64,000 nt of DNA from Cavia porcellus (GCF_034190915.1 NW_026947485.1:51257019-51321018), one strand, 5' to 3'. Positions 1 to 13,969 are shown, counted from the first letter of the stretch. The notes: generated by a model not told the origin, from the letters alone. A program made the numbers and translations.

Positions 1-491
1 AAGTTTCAAATACTGGTTTCTGATAGGTTTTTCAGTAATAAGTTTACTTCTAGAAATTTTAAAGATACCTAAAACCTTATTTCCTGATAACTACTATATG
101 AATACTCAATTCATCACTCATATCTATCACTTCTTCCAAATATAAGATATAAAAAGATAGTAATTATTAAAAATAATAATTAAATTAATAAACCATCCTG
201 GAAGATTAACACAAACTTGTTTGCCACTTAGAAAAGGCATAATCAATGTTTAAGATTCATAAGAAAGATGAAACAGCAAATACATCAAACTAATCTAAAT
301 ATAGTTATTATGGTTGCATTTGCTCAGTCAAACTTAATGACAGGAAGACAGACAGCTCTATTTTTCATTCATTTAAAAAAAATAACATCTACAACTTAGC
401 AACTATGACTGAGAACTCTTGAAGAGATTGCACTGTCTGAGAAACTACTGCCAAAAAGAGTAAATTACTAAGGCAGTTTTCAAAACATTAC
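1..491 (-). other. TES: TES intron 2 (5' part)
   Basis: Sequence downstream of the TES exon 2 donor on the minus strand (GT at 491-490). AT-rich and non-coding; no exon or recognisable repeat is visible. The intron continues beyond the window. Confidence 0.7.
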
Positions 492-577
492 CTCCAGAAG
501 TGCAGTTCAAATCCTTCACAGTTTTCTTTGCATTTTAAACAGGGGGCTCCAAATCCTTGCTCATGACCTAAGCCCAT
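492..577 (-). CDS. TES: TES (testin) coding exon 2
   Basis: This 86-nt exon reads, on the minus strand, from the acceptor ttctcttcaacag|ATG at 577 to the donor ctggag|gtaatg at 492/491. It encodes 28 codons plus two bases, beginning [10 protein letters not shown] and containing the CLKCKENC cysteine motif, which I recognise as residues 10 onward of testin. Testin is a PET/LIM-domain scaffold of focal adhesions and actin stress fibres that binds zyxin, VASP and Mena; the PET and three LIM domains lie in later exons outside the window. Exon 1 ends after a complete codon, so the join is phase 0. The exon begins exactly with an ATG, so a transcript with a non-coding first exon could start translation here and yield a form nine residues shorter; such an isoform is known for TES. 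No frameshift or stop is present. Confidence 0.93.
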
Positions 578-1044
578 CTGTTGAAGAGAAAACATAGATC
601 TATTATTATGTTTTTAGAAATCTGAAAAATTCAATAAATCACACTTTTAATTCCACTTACCGTTCCTGTTGATGTAGCTTTCAAACAAATCTTTTGTGAG
701 TGGCACGCTGTTTAGCCAATTATGACAGCCAGGTAGTAAATGGCAGCTCCAAGTACATACAGAACATACTTTACGCTCTTATTGCTTTTTATCATGAAAA
801 GAAAAGCATCAAGAAACAACTGTGGGGTGGACTGTGGGATGGACTGTCATCAAAAGCAGGAATTTATGTCTTTGACCACTACACGCCCTGGCTATAATAA
901 GCACAGGGAACACTCGGGAAGCAGAGTTTAGATGGCAAGTCTGGTCCTAAGTGGCATATTTTGCAGCAAACAAGGAAATGCATGAAAGGTTTTAGGAATT
1001 AAAAGTTTAATTATTTTAATTATGATAAATAGTAACCACAAACA

Positions 1045-1255
1045 TTTATTGAATGCCAGAAATAGTATGTCCTTTGTTTCTTCATCAGAATTGTATGAAA
1101 ATCATAAAATGGTTATACAGTAGGAAATGGTATTGTCCATTTTAATTGAAACCCAGAGAGAGATAGAAGTCCTTGCCTAAGATCAAAATGGCAGAGAAAA
1201 AAGGATTTGAATCCAGGACTTTCTGACCACACGACCTGTGCTCTCACAGCTAGGC
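1045..1255 (+). repeat. MIR SINE fossil
   Basis: Follows the MIR consensus order: 'acatttattgaatgccag', then 'atggtattgtccattttaa', then 'ggatttgaatccaggact', then 'ctgaccac'. Heavily diverged, as expected for an ancient mammalian SINE. Confidence 0.7.
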
Positions 1256-4200
1256 AAGGGGGTGGGAGGGCTGTACTGTTACCTTACTGTGGTAAACTGT
1301 TCTTTTCTCTCCATCCTACTAAACAACACTTGGTAACTTTCTGAGACATGGCCTAATAGGCAGATAGGGTGGGAGAACAGATAAGGGCATACAAGGGCAA
1401 GGCAATGTAAACTCTTCTATACAACTACTTATCCACAAAAAAAAGATTGACTGGCTTTGCACTTGCACATCAGCAAATCACTAGTGACCACATTATTTCA
1501 TATTTTAAATGTTGCATTAGTAGCTGTGACAAATTAATTACCACTGGAGTAGTTTTTGAGTGGGCCAAATCTTTTTAAATGGTCTCCTGTAATTTTACCA
1601 AGTTGTATTTATCATTATGTAACCAAAACCACATGGTAATTTGTTCTCTGCACAATCAGCCTTGAGCCTTTGCTTTTTATCTGATGAAAATGAACACATC
1701 CTTCTACTGCAATGGCATATTCCAGGTCAGCTAGTCAATCAGCTTGTTTAGGAGAATTATAATACTAATTATATGTCAGACTACCTCAACATACTCTCTA
1801 ATGTATAAAAATCCAGCGGTACTTCATCATCATACCATGTCTATATTACCAATTCTCAAAAGAGTTGAACTTTTGTACACTGTGTATTTCACATCAGCAT
1901 TAAACTTTCTCAGAATCAACTTTTTTCTTGTCACTGGCAATTACAGTTTAGAGTACGGCATACAGTGAGTCAAACAAAGAACTGAGGAAGATGGGTTGTG
2001 TTTTCTGTTCTTTTATAAGGAGTATAACTGAGTTTTCTCATTAAGGTTATTCATAGTAAAACGAAGAGCAAATCTGAAAGGATGTACTTTTTTAACCCAT
2101 CCTAGTTTTCCATGATAGGAAAGTTAATAATCCGTGCCTGGGGCATGGATTTGCTTCATACCATGTTCTGTGCTTCTCTTGCTAACTACTAATCCCAAAT
2201 AAAAATTAAGATTATTTTAATCAGACTTAATCACATAGCCACACAGCTTAGATTAAATCAATGGCTTTTAAACATTTACAGTAACTTCATAATAAGGAAT
2301 CCTGTAATTTTACCTCCTAACATAGAACTTACATATACATACACAATTATATGTATTTAAAATCCTGAGACATACTGGTTTAGATAATATCTAGAAGCTA
2401 CTGTTTGCTCTAAATAAAATGCTTATTTGTACAACTTCTTGCCTGTCTTTGAGTCTGAGGTACCTGATACGAATAACACTGGGTTTGATAAAACAATACA
2501 AACATAGGGGAACAATACCATGTGTTCCCTATTTCTGGTGCATCTTCCAAGTTCAGCCTTAGAAGCTTGATTAGTCAGCAGAGGTTTTATACTAAGGTCC
2601 TTCTATAACTCACAGCTGACTGATGAAGTCAACCTTGCAAAGGGGCAAGTTTCTTTCCAACCACTTCGTTATATTCTTATAACAGCAGTCTATTTCTTAG
2701 AATTACTGGGACTGGTATTTCAAGAACATATGTTATTCTAAATGTTCCATGTACTCTTCCTCTGCATAGATCTAGACGTCCTTTTTAGGTGAGATTGGAG
2801 ACTAAATTCCAGAAGGGAGAAGTGATTTGCTTCTGGCCACACTAGATCAAGAGCAAACATAACCTAAAATCTGGCGTCTGGTTTTAAATGTAGATGCCTT
2901 CCTAAAAGCTTGCTCTTAGGAAGATGTGAAGCAGTTAGAAAGAATGGGAATGAATGCTTATTAAACAGTGTAGCTTGAACTGAGACTGAAAAGATGAGCA
3001 TTATTTCGTAGCTGGGAGGACCAACAGGAGGCAGTGCAGGGGGGCAGGGAGGGAGTCTAAGGGAGATCAGGGATGGCTTTTGCAGTAAGCAGTTTTGTGC
3101 TGCTTTCTATTCCCACAAGGGAGAAAGTAAATCTCCTCAACTATCAAGATTGTAGATTTACCAAACATCCCCAGGGCTGGAAGGAGACTGATAGGAAGGA
3201 AGCTCCAAAGAGTAGCCACAAGTGATGGTGTGGTGCAGGCAACACAGGGAAGGGTGAAAAGATTTCCCAATCTCTGGGAGTAGAACCTTGGGGCTCTTGG
3301 GGTAAGGGTGGGGTTCTGGGTTAGGAATCTAGGAGGAGAAACAGTAATCTGAAGAACTGGATCTGACGCGACCTTGAAGCTCAGAAAGCAATGTTCCAGA
3401 GTTCTTCTACCCACCCTGCCTGAAGGCAACAATCTCCATAGCAGACTTTTCCAGTCTGGCTGTGACTTTCCAGAGGAAAGTGCCCCTCTCCATCTTTCTA
3501 AAAACACACAACTACATCTTCCCCAGTGTGTTCGGAAGGAGAAAAGAGTAAAGAGATCTTGCAAATATCCAAGGCAGAGAACAAGTCTGAAATTAAAGAG
3601 AACAGACAGAAGTCACAGCAGTGATAACCCTCTCTCCTGCTGCTAAGCCAAACTGAAGCTGAACTCATCAAAAACAAACACACAGAAACATTCTATCTTA
3701 TGCCACATCACTGAGTTAAAAAAAAAAAAACAAAAAACTTCTACATTGTAATCTCTTTATCAACCTGGTAGATAAAAAAGCACAGTGTCTCCAACAAAAA
3801 CATGATTCACTCTATTCCTTGTTCAGTGAATGTGCCTGTTTTTAGACTGTTACAACCTAAAATGCAATTGTTAAATTGGATATATGTCAAAATGTTGCCA
3901 GCACAGGGTGGGTGAAACAAATTATTTTGCTTTATTTCCATCCTCAGAGGCAGCTGCTTGCTGCCCCCTCATAAGTCAAATGTATATCAGTCAAAGGAAA
4001 ACATATTAATTGCACTGTACAATAATATGAGTTTTGGGGCAGGTTCTCAAGGCCTATTCCTAGATCTTTTTTTGAGAAAAGTCTCAAAACTTGAGGTGCT
4101 CAGTGCTAGTCAGTTGAAGGATTTGGAATTCCACTTGCCCTGAAGGCTCCATCAATTTTTCTCCCTCCTTGCTTTGTGTCCAGGATTCCCTAATGGCCAG

Positions 4201-6389
4201 GATCCAGAATTCTTTTCAAGACACCTCCTCCTTTGGACAGACCACCCCCCCACACACACACACGGTGGTTAGGGTCCTTCTTTCCTCAAGGGTCTTAGCT
4301 ATTCTTAAGACAGCCAAATCTTACACTTTCGTGCCTGCCCAGTTATCTGCACTCCAGAATTTTAGCAAGGAAAAAGCATAGAGGCGGTGCTCTTTGTGCA
4401 GAAGTACTAGAAGAGGGTCGGGAAGGGGGAGAACCAAGATAGTACTAGCTCTTCCTCATCTTGGGCAAACTGGCTGCTCGGAAAGAGAAATCCCAGTAAC
4501 TGGACTGAGACTTCAGACCTGTGTCTCTGTATGTAATAGCTACACTGTAAGAGTTAGCTATACCATGTATTAAAAAGAAGACTAAAAATTACACGATTAT
4601 AAGTACTAGAGAACTAACGAAACAGAGAACTAAAAACGATCACTAAAAGAGAGGCAGGGAAACTATGAGATGATCTCAGAGTGTCATGGTCAAATTCACT
4701 GATGTTAGAAGTAATTTTCTTTCTCTGGGTTTCATTCACATAATGAAGAAATAAAGATAGATTGACTCTAGGAAAAGTTTTAATTCTATAATTATGATTG
4801 CAAATCATGTGTAACATAAACTTTAGTCATTCAGGTTGATCAAAGTTTAATCATTTGATAGAAAATGATTATTTGAGAAAGTTAATATATTATTGGTGGT
4901 TCTTCTAAGTCAAAATCACCTGAAACTCAGTTTGGAGGAGCAATCTACAAAAAGCACATATGAAATTTTTAAAAAATGTAAGCTCTGAGTCATACAATTC
5001 AGCTCTGTTGCACGTAATCATTTCACCAACAAATATGAAATGGTATTCCCTGAAGAGTCAACACTTTGTGCCTAAAAACACATGGTTTTCATAAACGCAC
5101 AAGTCCCAAAGCTGTCTACCTCACGTAATTTTAGTAACATATTCTGGCCAGCATCAATACAAGGATATGACAGATAATTTTTCTTCGTTAGTATCCAAGA
5201 AAACAGGTCTTTTGAATTGACTATATTCGGAGAAATCGCAGTCAGGCTTTGTGAATGCTGAAAATACTGAAAATACAAGGATCACTGAAAGAAGAAAAAC
5301 GGCTCTGTAATATTTATCTTGAAATACTACTCATTAACAAACAAGATTTTTAAACTATTCCTAACTACAGGCTGTAGAAATTGAATTTATATTCCCAGGA
5401 TCTGTGCTTTGAAAGACCCTCTGTGCCCCAGGTTATTTTAGTAAGAAATGGGAATGGAATCAATTTCTACATTTTCATAATTTCAAGCAACCAGATAGGC
5501 TGGCAACATTTCAGGTGACCTTCCTGACCGAGAAGAGGGTATTGCACGTCAGATGCTGTAAAGAAAACGGGGTAGGGATGGGGGTGCAGGGTAAAGTGGG
5601 GGCTGGGGGGTGTTTCAGAACATCTGGTATTTCAAACATGGTCTGAGTTGATCTGAAGACAATTTGGGTCTGGAAGATATTATGCAGCATTGGAGTGAGA
5701 TCATCTGATTCATGCTGTTTTCATAACCAAATTTCCCTCTGGAGCAAGGAATCACAGGCGGTTACTAAATAAGCAAGTGTTACTAAGACTTCTTTAATCA
5801 CCTTGGAATGAAGCTGACCAAGGTAGATTATATGAAATGTACATATTCTTTATGTGTGTAACTGTGCATGTATATTTATCTACTGTGACTATGTATAAAT
5901 ATTCACCCAACACTTCTAAAGAAGCATTTTAGATGGACAAAGATCCTGGACAAAGGAAGTATATTTGAAAATAATTCCTTTCAGCACATGGCTATCTTAG
6001 ACATTTAGCATAATGTGTGAAGTCACTTACCCCCTAATAAATATATTTCGATTAATCTAAGTTTCAAATTCTTTGAACTTTTTAGTTCATTACCTGTTTT
6101 TCAATCTTTCTGAAGATTTGCTCCACACCCCTATAAAAGGGTAAGTTTCATAGGAATTGAATTTAAATATATTTTTAAAAAATACATTCTTCAACTTTAA
6201 GTTTGCCGACATTCTTAGGTAAGAGTAGAAATAATTTATTGTGACTTAGAACTACAATTAATCATTCCTAATAAAACAATAAAACTGCTATAATTTTTCC
6301 TCTGTTTATGAAATTAAAAATTTCCCATCATTCACACAAGTCTGAAGTATATGATGGCATGAATGAAGGTGTCTCCACCCACCTGGTCA

Positions 6390-6965
6390 CCCAGGGGACC
6401 CAGAGGGCTCCCTCTTCTGTGTGGTCATCTTACTACACCCCAAACCTCAAGCCCTATAGCCCAGCATCTCCCCTGGAGTACACATACTCAAACTCTCATC
6501 CTGCCGCCGCGGGCCCTCATTCTCCTAACTGGTCTCTCTTCTTGTAGACCAGTGATGCTTCCAAAACTATTTTTATAAAACTCACTCCCCTTTGCAGAGG
6601 TGCTACATGAACTACACTTTCTCAGCATGGCAGAGAAGGTCCTTCATAACCTGGCACCTCAGCTCTGCAGCTGCTTCTGCCTGCCTCCTATCCTCCCCTC
6701 CAGTTACATCTAGGGGATCTTGTTCCTTTCCCCATCTCCCAGAACCCTACTCTCTACTGGGCTGCAGGCCCAGAGGTAAAGTCAGTGACTCTGTGAGAAC
6801 CTTCTCTCAACTATCCCCCATAAAATTCTTCTCATTCTCACAGCTTAGTACAAGCTCTATTATTTAGTCCTTCTTTACTGCATTATGATTGCCAGCATAT
6901 CGGTTTACCACTGACTATAAGCTTCTAATCCATAATTGAATTCCAGATGTCAACTACAGTGCCTG
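6390..6965 (+). repeat. Probable L2 LINE 3' fragment
   Basis: Pyrimidine-rich sequence with L2-like phrases ('cttcataacctggcacctcagc', 'ctgactataagcttctaa', 'tcaactacagtgcctgag') in the order of the L2 3' end. Too diverged to be sure of the limits. Open frames in it are fortuitous. Confidence 0.45.
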
Positions 6966-7094
6966 AGATTTTTAAAAAATGCTAGAAAATTATTTAATGT
7001 TTTTAAATTATCAAATGATCTTTAATATACTATTCTTCACCTCAAGGAACTCCCCTGCTTTTCACGAAGAGGACTCAAAGTGGTGATGGTGATA

Positions 7095-7235
7095 GCAGCA
7101 GCTGATATTTTACTGAGCACTTGCAATGGCTAACAGAGTTCTAAGCATCTCAAGGGATCATCTAATTTTATCCTCGCAATAATCCAAAGAGAGAGGGAGG
7201 CTACTATTGTCTGCATTTCACCCCAACGAAGGAAA
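7095..7235 (+). repeat. MIR SINE fossil
   Basis: Begins 'ttttactgagcacttgcaatgg', followed by 'atctaattttatcctcgcaataatcc' and 'ctactattgtctgcatttca', the core order of MIR. Confidence 0.7.
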
Positions 7236-7949
7236 TGGACTCGTGGTTGCTCTTAACCCCAGTGCCTAAAGATAGGTTATAACCTTGCATGAAACCTATA
7301 TTACTTGGTAAATCAGTTTCTAAAGTCAGGAAGAAATAGAATCATTATTTAAAATGAAAAGGATTAGAAATTAAGAACAGAGTAACTAACTGATGGGTTC
7401 AAGTTGTTGATATTATTTATCCAGAAGCAAATGAGAATAAAACCTCCACTTCAGAGTCTAAGATTCATTTCTATTAGTTTAGCACAGGAAACACAAAGCC
7501 ACAAGGCTTTTATGAATCTCTACCATGAAATCCACTGTTATCCAAACAACCTGGAACCCATTAACTCACACACTGTAGTTAATAAACACAAAGACTATTC
7601 TATTAGAAGACAAAAAAGGAAATCTATAATCTTTCAACCTAAATATCTTGTAATAAAATCTGCAGCTAAGCTATGGGAACTAGAGTGACTCCCATTCAAT
7701 CTATCCCCACATTTCTTAAGATGGTACCAGTATGAAATAGTGGTGTGGGACTTTCACCAAGGCAATGTTTACTGGGACCTGAGATATAATTAGGTGGTAG
7801 CAATCACTTAGGGTTTCTCTACCACCTCAATAAATGTGGCAGTGTCATTAAAGCAGCACAGGTAAATCCTGATGCTTTTTGAGGAAACGGTAATGAATTT
7901 CAGTTAGAGTAGATATCCTGAAGCACTTCTAGTTATAGTTGGGGACTTG

Positions 7950-7972
7950 TTTTTGTTGTTGTTGTTGTTGGT
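7950..7972. repeat. (GTT)n microsatellite
   Basis: A short run of about six GTT units. Confidence 0.8.
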
Positions 7973-8069
7973 GTTAACATGGCCTGAGTCATAGTAGAAA
8001 TATCTCAACTATCATACATTAAAATGCTTTTATTTGGCAGCCACAAAGCATCACTTTTTCAATCCACAA

Positions 8070-8195
8070 CAATTTATGGAAAAGTATTGGAGAGATTAAG
8101 AATCTTGCCTGATTACTTAGCAAGCACTTGGCAGAGCTAATATTTGAATTTTGGCATCCTTTACTCTAAACCCTGGGCTCTTAATTGTAAAGCCA
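8070..8195 (+). repeat. MIR 3' part
   Basis: Contains 'agcaagcacttggcagagct', 'atatttgaattttggcatc' and 'taaaccctgggctctt', matching the 3' half of MIR (cell-type 'agctgggatttgaac...'). Confidence 0.55.
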
Positions 8196-8754
8196 GTTTT
8201 TTTTTTTTTCCTTCAGAACGAAATTTTAAAGGTACGTAATAATTCTAAGAGTAATATTCCTTACTTGTAGCTTCTCTGGAACAATAAATTTTGATCTGAG
8301 GGACTGCCTATTTTTCACAAGCTAGGAGTTCTTCCTTTCAGATGAATCTGAGACAGATTATAAGGAACCTGCAAGTCTGCATACCAGCTGTACTACACAC
8401 GGGCCTGGAGGTGATCAATACACAAGTGAGACCCTCCAAAGGACAGGGTGTAAGTCAAAATTCTCCAGTCTCAATGAAAAATCGGTTTTTCCATGTTAAG
8501 AGTGAGAGAAAAATATTTATGTAATGGGAACAAAGAAATATTTGTTTGAATAAATTGTATCTGAAAATTAAAAGACCTCCTTTCTTTATTCAAAACATAT
8601 AGACAACCATTAGTATCAAAAATTATCTGCCCTAATGTAAGAAAGATTCTGTCCACTATGTGGTTGTCAGAGGCAATATAATGAGGTTAAAGCTAAACTT
8701 TCTTTTCATTTTTTCTCAATTTGATAAATTTCCAGATTTAAAATAAAAAATTCT

Positions 8755-9135
8755 GTATTAGTTACAAACCATCCCAAAACTTCAGAGTTGACAATAAGAA
8801 ACATTTATCATCACACAGTTTCTATAAGTCTAAAATTCGAGTGTGGGTAGACAGACTGATTCAGGGTTCCTGTAGGTTTGTACCCGGGGACAGCGCAGCC
8901 TGCTATCATTTCCAAGCTTGACTTGGGGAAGACCACATGAAAACTCTGTAATGTGGGCAGCTCCCAACACAGTAACTGGTGCTCCTCAGGGTGAGCAATC
9001 CCAGAGAGAGTGATAGCGTGTAAAATGGAAGTGCAGTCTACTATCTTGCTGGTGACACGGTCACCTCTGCTATGTTTCATTCTTTGGCAACAAATGACCC
9101 AGACCAGTCCGCGCTCAAAAAGGAGGGAAGACATG
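8755..9135 (+). repeat. Old interspersed repeat, family not named
   Basis: Begins 'tctgtattagttacaaacc', then 'catttatcatcacacagttt'. This follows a common mammalian dispersed repeat ('...aaacaacaaacatttattatctcacagttt...'). I recognise the pattern but cannot assign the family with certainty. Related fragments lie at 41255-41640, 42410-42665 and 47690-48170. Confidence 0.5.
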
Positions 9136-9469
9136 GGATGAATATTAGTAAATGGGAATCACTGGGGACCATCTTCAGAAGTTGTGTACTATATCCACTT
9201 TTCTATTTTGGCTTTAAAATCACAGATTAAGTGATCTGAGATATGTTGGATGTATTATAAATGGAGAGGCGTACAAAGGCATTTATCTAGTACCTTGTCT
9301 TTGTTTTGTTCTGTATTTAAGTGTCTTTCCAATCAAATGAGTATACTAAAATAGAAATCTGCACCTTCTTTATAAATATTTTCCTTCTCAATTTGTTAGT
9401 TGTTGCCTTAGTAAGGACCAGCAAATAGTCTCTTAGAAGGGGAGGTAATTTTTAGCCTCTACATCACAC

Positions 9470-9470
9470 A

Positions 9471-9504
<34 letters not shown>

Positions 9505-9533
9505 TCATCATCATCATCATCATCATCATCAGC
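9470..9533. repeat. (CA)n followed by (CAT)n microsatellite
   Basis: About 13 CA/CG dinucleotides run directly into about nine CAT units. Confidence 0.95.
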
Positions 9534-9794
9534 CAGATTATGGAATACTATATAAAAAACTAGGCTTGATTAGCAAATTTCCAGAAATATACTTGAGAAA
9601 ATTTCCACAATTTAAAAAAATATGTCACAGATTTCCTTAATGAATACAGATTTAAATAAACTTTATTGCCTATTTAAAAATCTAATGTATCTTCACAGTG
9701 TTATTAGAGGCAACATAATTTAGGCTTTCCTGCTTTTATTTTTTAAGTTTTGATACATGTTATGGGTAAACACATGATAAAAAGAAATACATTT

Positions 9795-9865
9795 GGGATG
9801 GAGGTGGAACTCAGTGGTAGAGTTTAGCCTATCAGAGACCTAGATTTGATCCTACCATCAGGTAA
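9795..9865 (+). repeat. Degenerate ID-type SINE
   Basis: 'ggaggtggaactcagtggtagag' resembles the A-box half of a tRNA-derived ID SINE, and 'tagatttgatcctacc' resembles the B-box. Diverged. Confidence 0.5.
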
Positions 9866-10924
9866 ATAATCAAAGCAAGAAATCTACTGATTGCTTAGTT
9901 TATGCTGGTTTCTTATAATTTTAAAAGTTGGTGACAGTAAAATTACTTTTATGCTAATGTGTGGAGAAGGTTACTGGAAATATCTCCCAATAGAATACTT
10001 ATGTGAACACTTCAGCAAAGTTCTCCTCCTGAACCTGTACTCTGAGAAAGCCAATACAAACTGTAAAGATGTCACAATTAACAGGGTGTGACTGCTGCTG
10101 AAGATTTCTTTATTTGAACTGGTTTCACAGAAGGTCTGCACAACCATACGTAGTTATACACATGCCCTCAGAGCATATTTATTAGCTATAAAAGGAAATG
10201 TAAAAATCTGACTACTAAAGGTATCTGTACGAGTGCCTTAGAAGAATTTGGATCATGACAAACACTCCTAATTTGGTCTTTACTCCTGGCTGCGAAGAGT
10301 GTGTCACAAAGACGGCTACACATTGAGAAGCCTTTATTAAGACACTGTACTACAAAACTTGAACACAGCCATCATTCTTAACTATGGCTAAGGACTATCG
10401 TGTAATCTCTTCAGGAACAACTTGTTTAACATTGTAAAAGCATGGGAACGTGATTACACAATGAAATGGTTGCCACTTATTCTATATTTAATTGAAAAAC
10501 ATGCACAGGGAAAAAAGGGATATAAGTGTGTTTTCATAGACTGAAGAAAAAAGAGAAAGGTTTGTAGCATTAGATGAGGGAGCCCTTAGAGAATGCTTCC
10601 AAAGGGAGCAAGAAAATCCACTGAAAATCCTATTTTTTCAATGGAAAAAAAGAGCAGAAAGACAAGCTCCTCATTTCCCACTTTTGCCCACGACTGATGC
10701 AAAGGGGCATTTAAAACAAAAAGTGAAGTCTCACAATACAGATGGGGACTTGGAAGCAAGGAAAGTAGGGAAAAGTTGTAGGAACCCCACTTTTAGATCC
10801 TCATGCTTGTTTACTTAATTGAACTCTGGAAAGGTTCAATTATGTTTACACTGTATGCTGTTTAAATGTAGAAAGTCTTAACTAACTTTTGAGCCATCTT
10901 CTGATTTGTACTGGGTTACAGAAG

Positions 10925-11020
10925 TGTTTGGGGGCTGGAGTGTGGCTTCTTGTTAGCGTCTACCAAGCATGTGCCAGGCCCTGGGGTCTTAATCTCCAGT
11001 GCCTGAGAGAGACAGTGGGT
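10925..11020 (+). repeat. Degenerate ID-type SINE
   Basis: 'gggggctggagtgtggctt' then 'ctaccaagcatgtgccagg' and 'tcttaatctccagtgcc' follow the ID-SINE order. The GA-rich sequence after it (to about 11095) may be its degraded tail. Confidence 0.5.
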
Positions 11021-12384
11021 GGGTGCTGGGCAAGATGGGGTGGGATGGGACAGAGACAGAGACAGAGAGCCTCAGAGAGACAGAAACTGAGGGACAGTCT
11101 GGATACCGTTTGTTTGTATTTATGGACTACAACACAAGGACTCTCCTACTAAAGATACACAGACATCAGTTTATTTCTATCCAGGAGTTCATTCAAAATA
11201 CACACATCATTCATAGCTAGGACAAAATTTTAGTTGTAAGTTAATTTAATTTTCCTTTATCTTGATGGAACATGTACAGAAGCCAAAATCAGATTGTCTA
11301 GATTAAAAAGAGGCATATTCTCAAGTCACCAGTAATGTTAAGAGAGGCAATAGCACATTAATTCTTGATTCTTTTACATGCAGAGGACTAGGAAGAGTAC
11401 CTCAGAACAGAAAAGATCTTCTCCAAGATTCCTTCCACAGCACTGACTCTGAAAAGCTGAGAAGACTCTCCTCTCAGCAACAGAGGGTATCAATTATGAC
11501 ACTAAACACGTATTCTGCAGTTTCTGATCATGATACTTTTCCTGTATCTGTGCAGCTTGGTGCTGAGGCCTTGGTTCAACAGGTAGAAATTCAGACTCAG
11601 CTGGGCTGACTGTATCAGTAGTCACCTTTCTAGTTAGCTAGGGACAGTTGGTCTAAGGGAACCACAGCTGAAATGTTTTATTTCTGCTCCATGTGGTGTC
11701 TCATCTTCCAACAAGCTTGACTAGGATAATTCACAAGACAGTAGCAGATTTCCAAGGAAGTAGATGTAAGCAAGAAGATCTCCTGAGGTTCAGGCTTGAA
11801 ACACAATTCACTTTCACCAAGTTCTATAGCCCAGGTAAGAGATATGGGGCCATTCAGATTCAACAGGTAGGGGAAAAAAGACTATATTGAGAGGTGCTGT
11901 AAAGAACCATGACATGTTTTGCAATTTGCCACAGACACTGAGAAAGATTTTTATTAGGAAAACATTTCAAGGCCCCATATTGGTCCATGATAGCTGGCGG
12001 TATTGAATCAGTGCTTCATCCAAAGAACCAGAGATATCTTTGCATGTGTTGAACTTGCACATGATAGCTACTCAAGTTCTGGACAACTTATAAATCTGAA
12101 TTTCATCATACAAAATTAAAATTAATTTGGAAATTAGTGAAAGGAATATAATGAAATGCAATAATATAATATGACTCACAGTTATTGAACAAAAAAAATG
12201 AGTATTTCTTCGCATTCAACAAAGCAACAAGTAGCAATAATTTGTTGACAGCATCTTATCATGGGTCCCTCATGGCACTTATGTACCTATTAAACCTTTA
12301 GAAGAATTTCCCTACAGACTAGATTTTTTAATGATGGTTATATATTTGTTTTTTGGCTGTGAAGATTAGGACAGAGTTTCAATT

Positions 12385-12668
12385 GATTGGTTTTGGGATC
12401 TGGCCTAGGAACTGGAAGGGCACGCATCTACCTGAGCCTTGGTGGACCACAGAGGTGTGGTCACGGGGTCTACATCCGGCCCACTGCCCCTTCATCTCTG
12501 ACACTCTTCTGCTCTGCTTGCCATGTTCCACCATGCCCTTCCACTTAGATGTTTCTGCCTTAGGGCCAGCTGAACATAGACGAAATCTATGACCAAATTA
12601 AATCCCTCCTCTCTTAAATTGTGGGTATGGGGCATTGTTTCAGGAATGAGAAAGCTGACTAATACATT
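12385..12668 (+). repeat. MaLR-type LTR relic
   Basis: The 3' part shows the typical order of mammalian ERVL-MaLR LTRs: 'ccatgttccaccatgccctt', 'accaaattaaatccctcctc' (polyadenylation-like), 'ggcattgtttcagg', ending 'gctgactaatacat'. Solo and old. Confidence 0.6.
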
Positions 12669-12724
12669 AACACAGTGAGTCACCATATTTTGTGCTTTAA
12701 AACACATTTCAAGTATCTCTATAC

Positions 12725-13090
12725 CCCTGGTGAAGTAAAATGATTGAACCCCATTTCCAGATGAGGATACTAAGCTTTAAAGTTGGTTAAGTAATTTTTT
12801 GAATTATCCCAATTAATAGAAGCTAGGACTGAGAAATGAACCCAGGATTTTAAAGTACTGATGTCATTTTGCTTTTCTAAACATTTACTTATCAGAGAAT
12901 ATTAACACTGATTAATACTTGCTTTGTGAGGCACTGCTCTACTTATTTACATGTATTACTTAATTTAATGTCACAATAATCCAATAGTGAAGTAGTATTC
13001 CATTTCACAGATTAGCTCTCTTGAACCAAGGAGGTGAAGAAAGTTGTCCAAAGTACTAAGCATCAGAGTAAGGTTCAAGCTATGACTGAA
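12725..13090 (+). repeat. Two adjacent MIR fragments
   Basis: 12725-12860 has 'ccatttccagatgaggatac' and 'gaaatgaacccaggattt'. 12895-13090 has 'gtgaggcactgctctactt', 'tgtattacttaatttaatg' and 'ccatttcacagatta'. Both follow MIR consensus on the plus strand. Confidence 0.65.
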
Positions 13091-13969
13091 AATATCAAAG
13101 TTAGCACTGCTTCCTTTAAATTCCCTGTTTCAAAAAAGTTGCAGTCTATTTTAGAATAGATTCATGACAGTGGTATATATTCTCTAGCTTAATTTCATTC
13201 AGGCCACAGAAAAAGTAGCAGCAAATAACATCTCTGCTGTTTTATCTGTGATATCTTAAAAGAAATGTGGAGTTAGCCCATCAAAATGTTTTTCCTCTCT
13301 TCACCTTTAAATTCCACCTCTTTCTCATGGGATTTTTTTATTTTACTACCACCAGCTGAGTCTAACATAACATTGTTTGGATGTTTGTTATAGTATTTAA
13401 AAGATGAGATTCTGTAATCGTCTTTAAAATTCTTAAAACACCTTGCCATTTTCCACAGACAATAGGTCTACATTTCAAGCAACAAGACCTGGTTGGAATG
13501 AATTTCAAGATGTCTGTGCCTCAAAGCTAACAGAACAGTGTCTAGATTAATAAATCCTCTAAAAATCAAGTAAGGTCTCTTGTAAAGTTAATTTTTCTAT
13601 ATAGTCTTTTGGAAGGACCAAAGATTACTTGCTCTGAATCATCAGTAGGCCATGATACTATACAGGATAACTCAGAATATGACATGAAAATGCAGAAAAG
13701 TATCCTAAAGCCCCACATTTAACAATCATACTACTGCACACATACATAGTAGATTGCAGTAAGGGTTCTAATTCTTCATTCCATGTGGTAGCAGTAAAGC
13801 TCCCAAAAGTTCCTGGTTGCTAGGCTGGACTTCTCTTTCCCTTGACTTGGGGCTTGGATATATGACAGTTTCAGCCAAAGAAACTTAGGTGGTCCAGCAG
13901 CCAGCCATACCTTCTACTGCTCCAGCCTGTCACTTCTGATAGTCACTGATTGTCTTGTTATTTTTCTTT

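Noticed and set aside
3067..3564. 165-codon minus-strand frame in TES intron 1
   Set aside because: Low-complexity hydrophobic translation of GC-richer intron sequence, no domain, no start context; likely chance.
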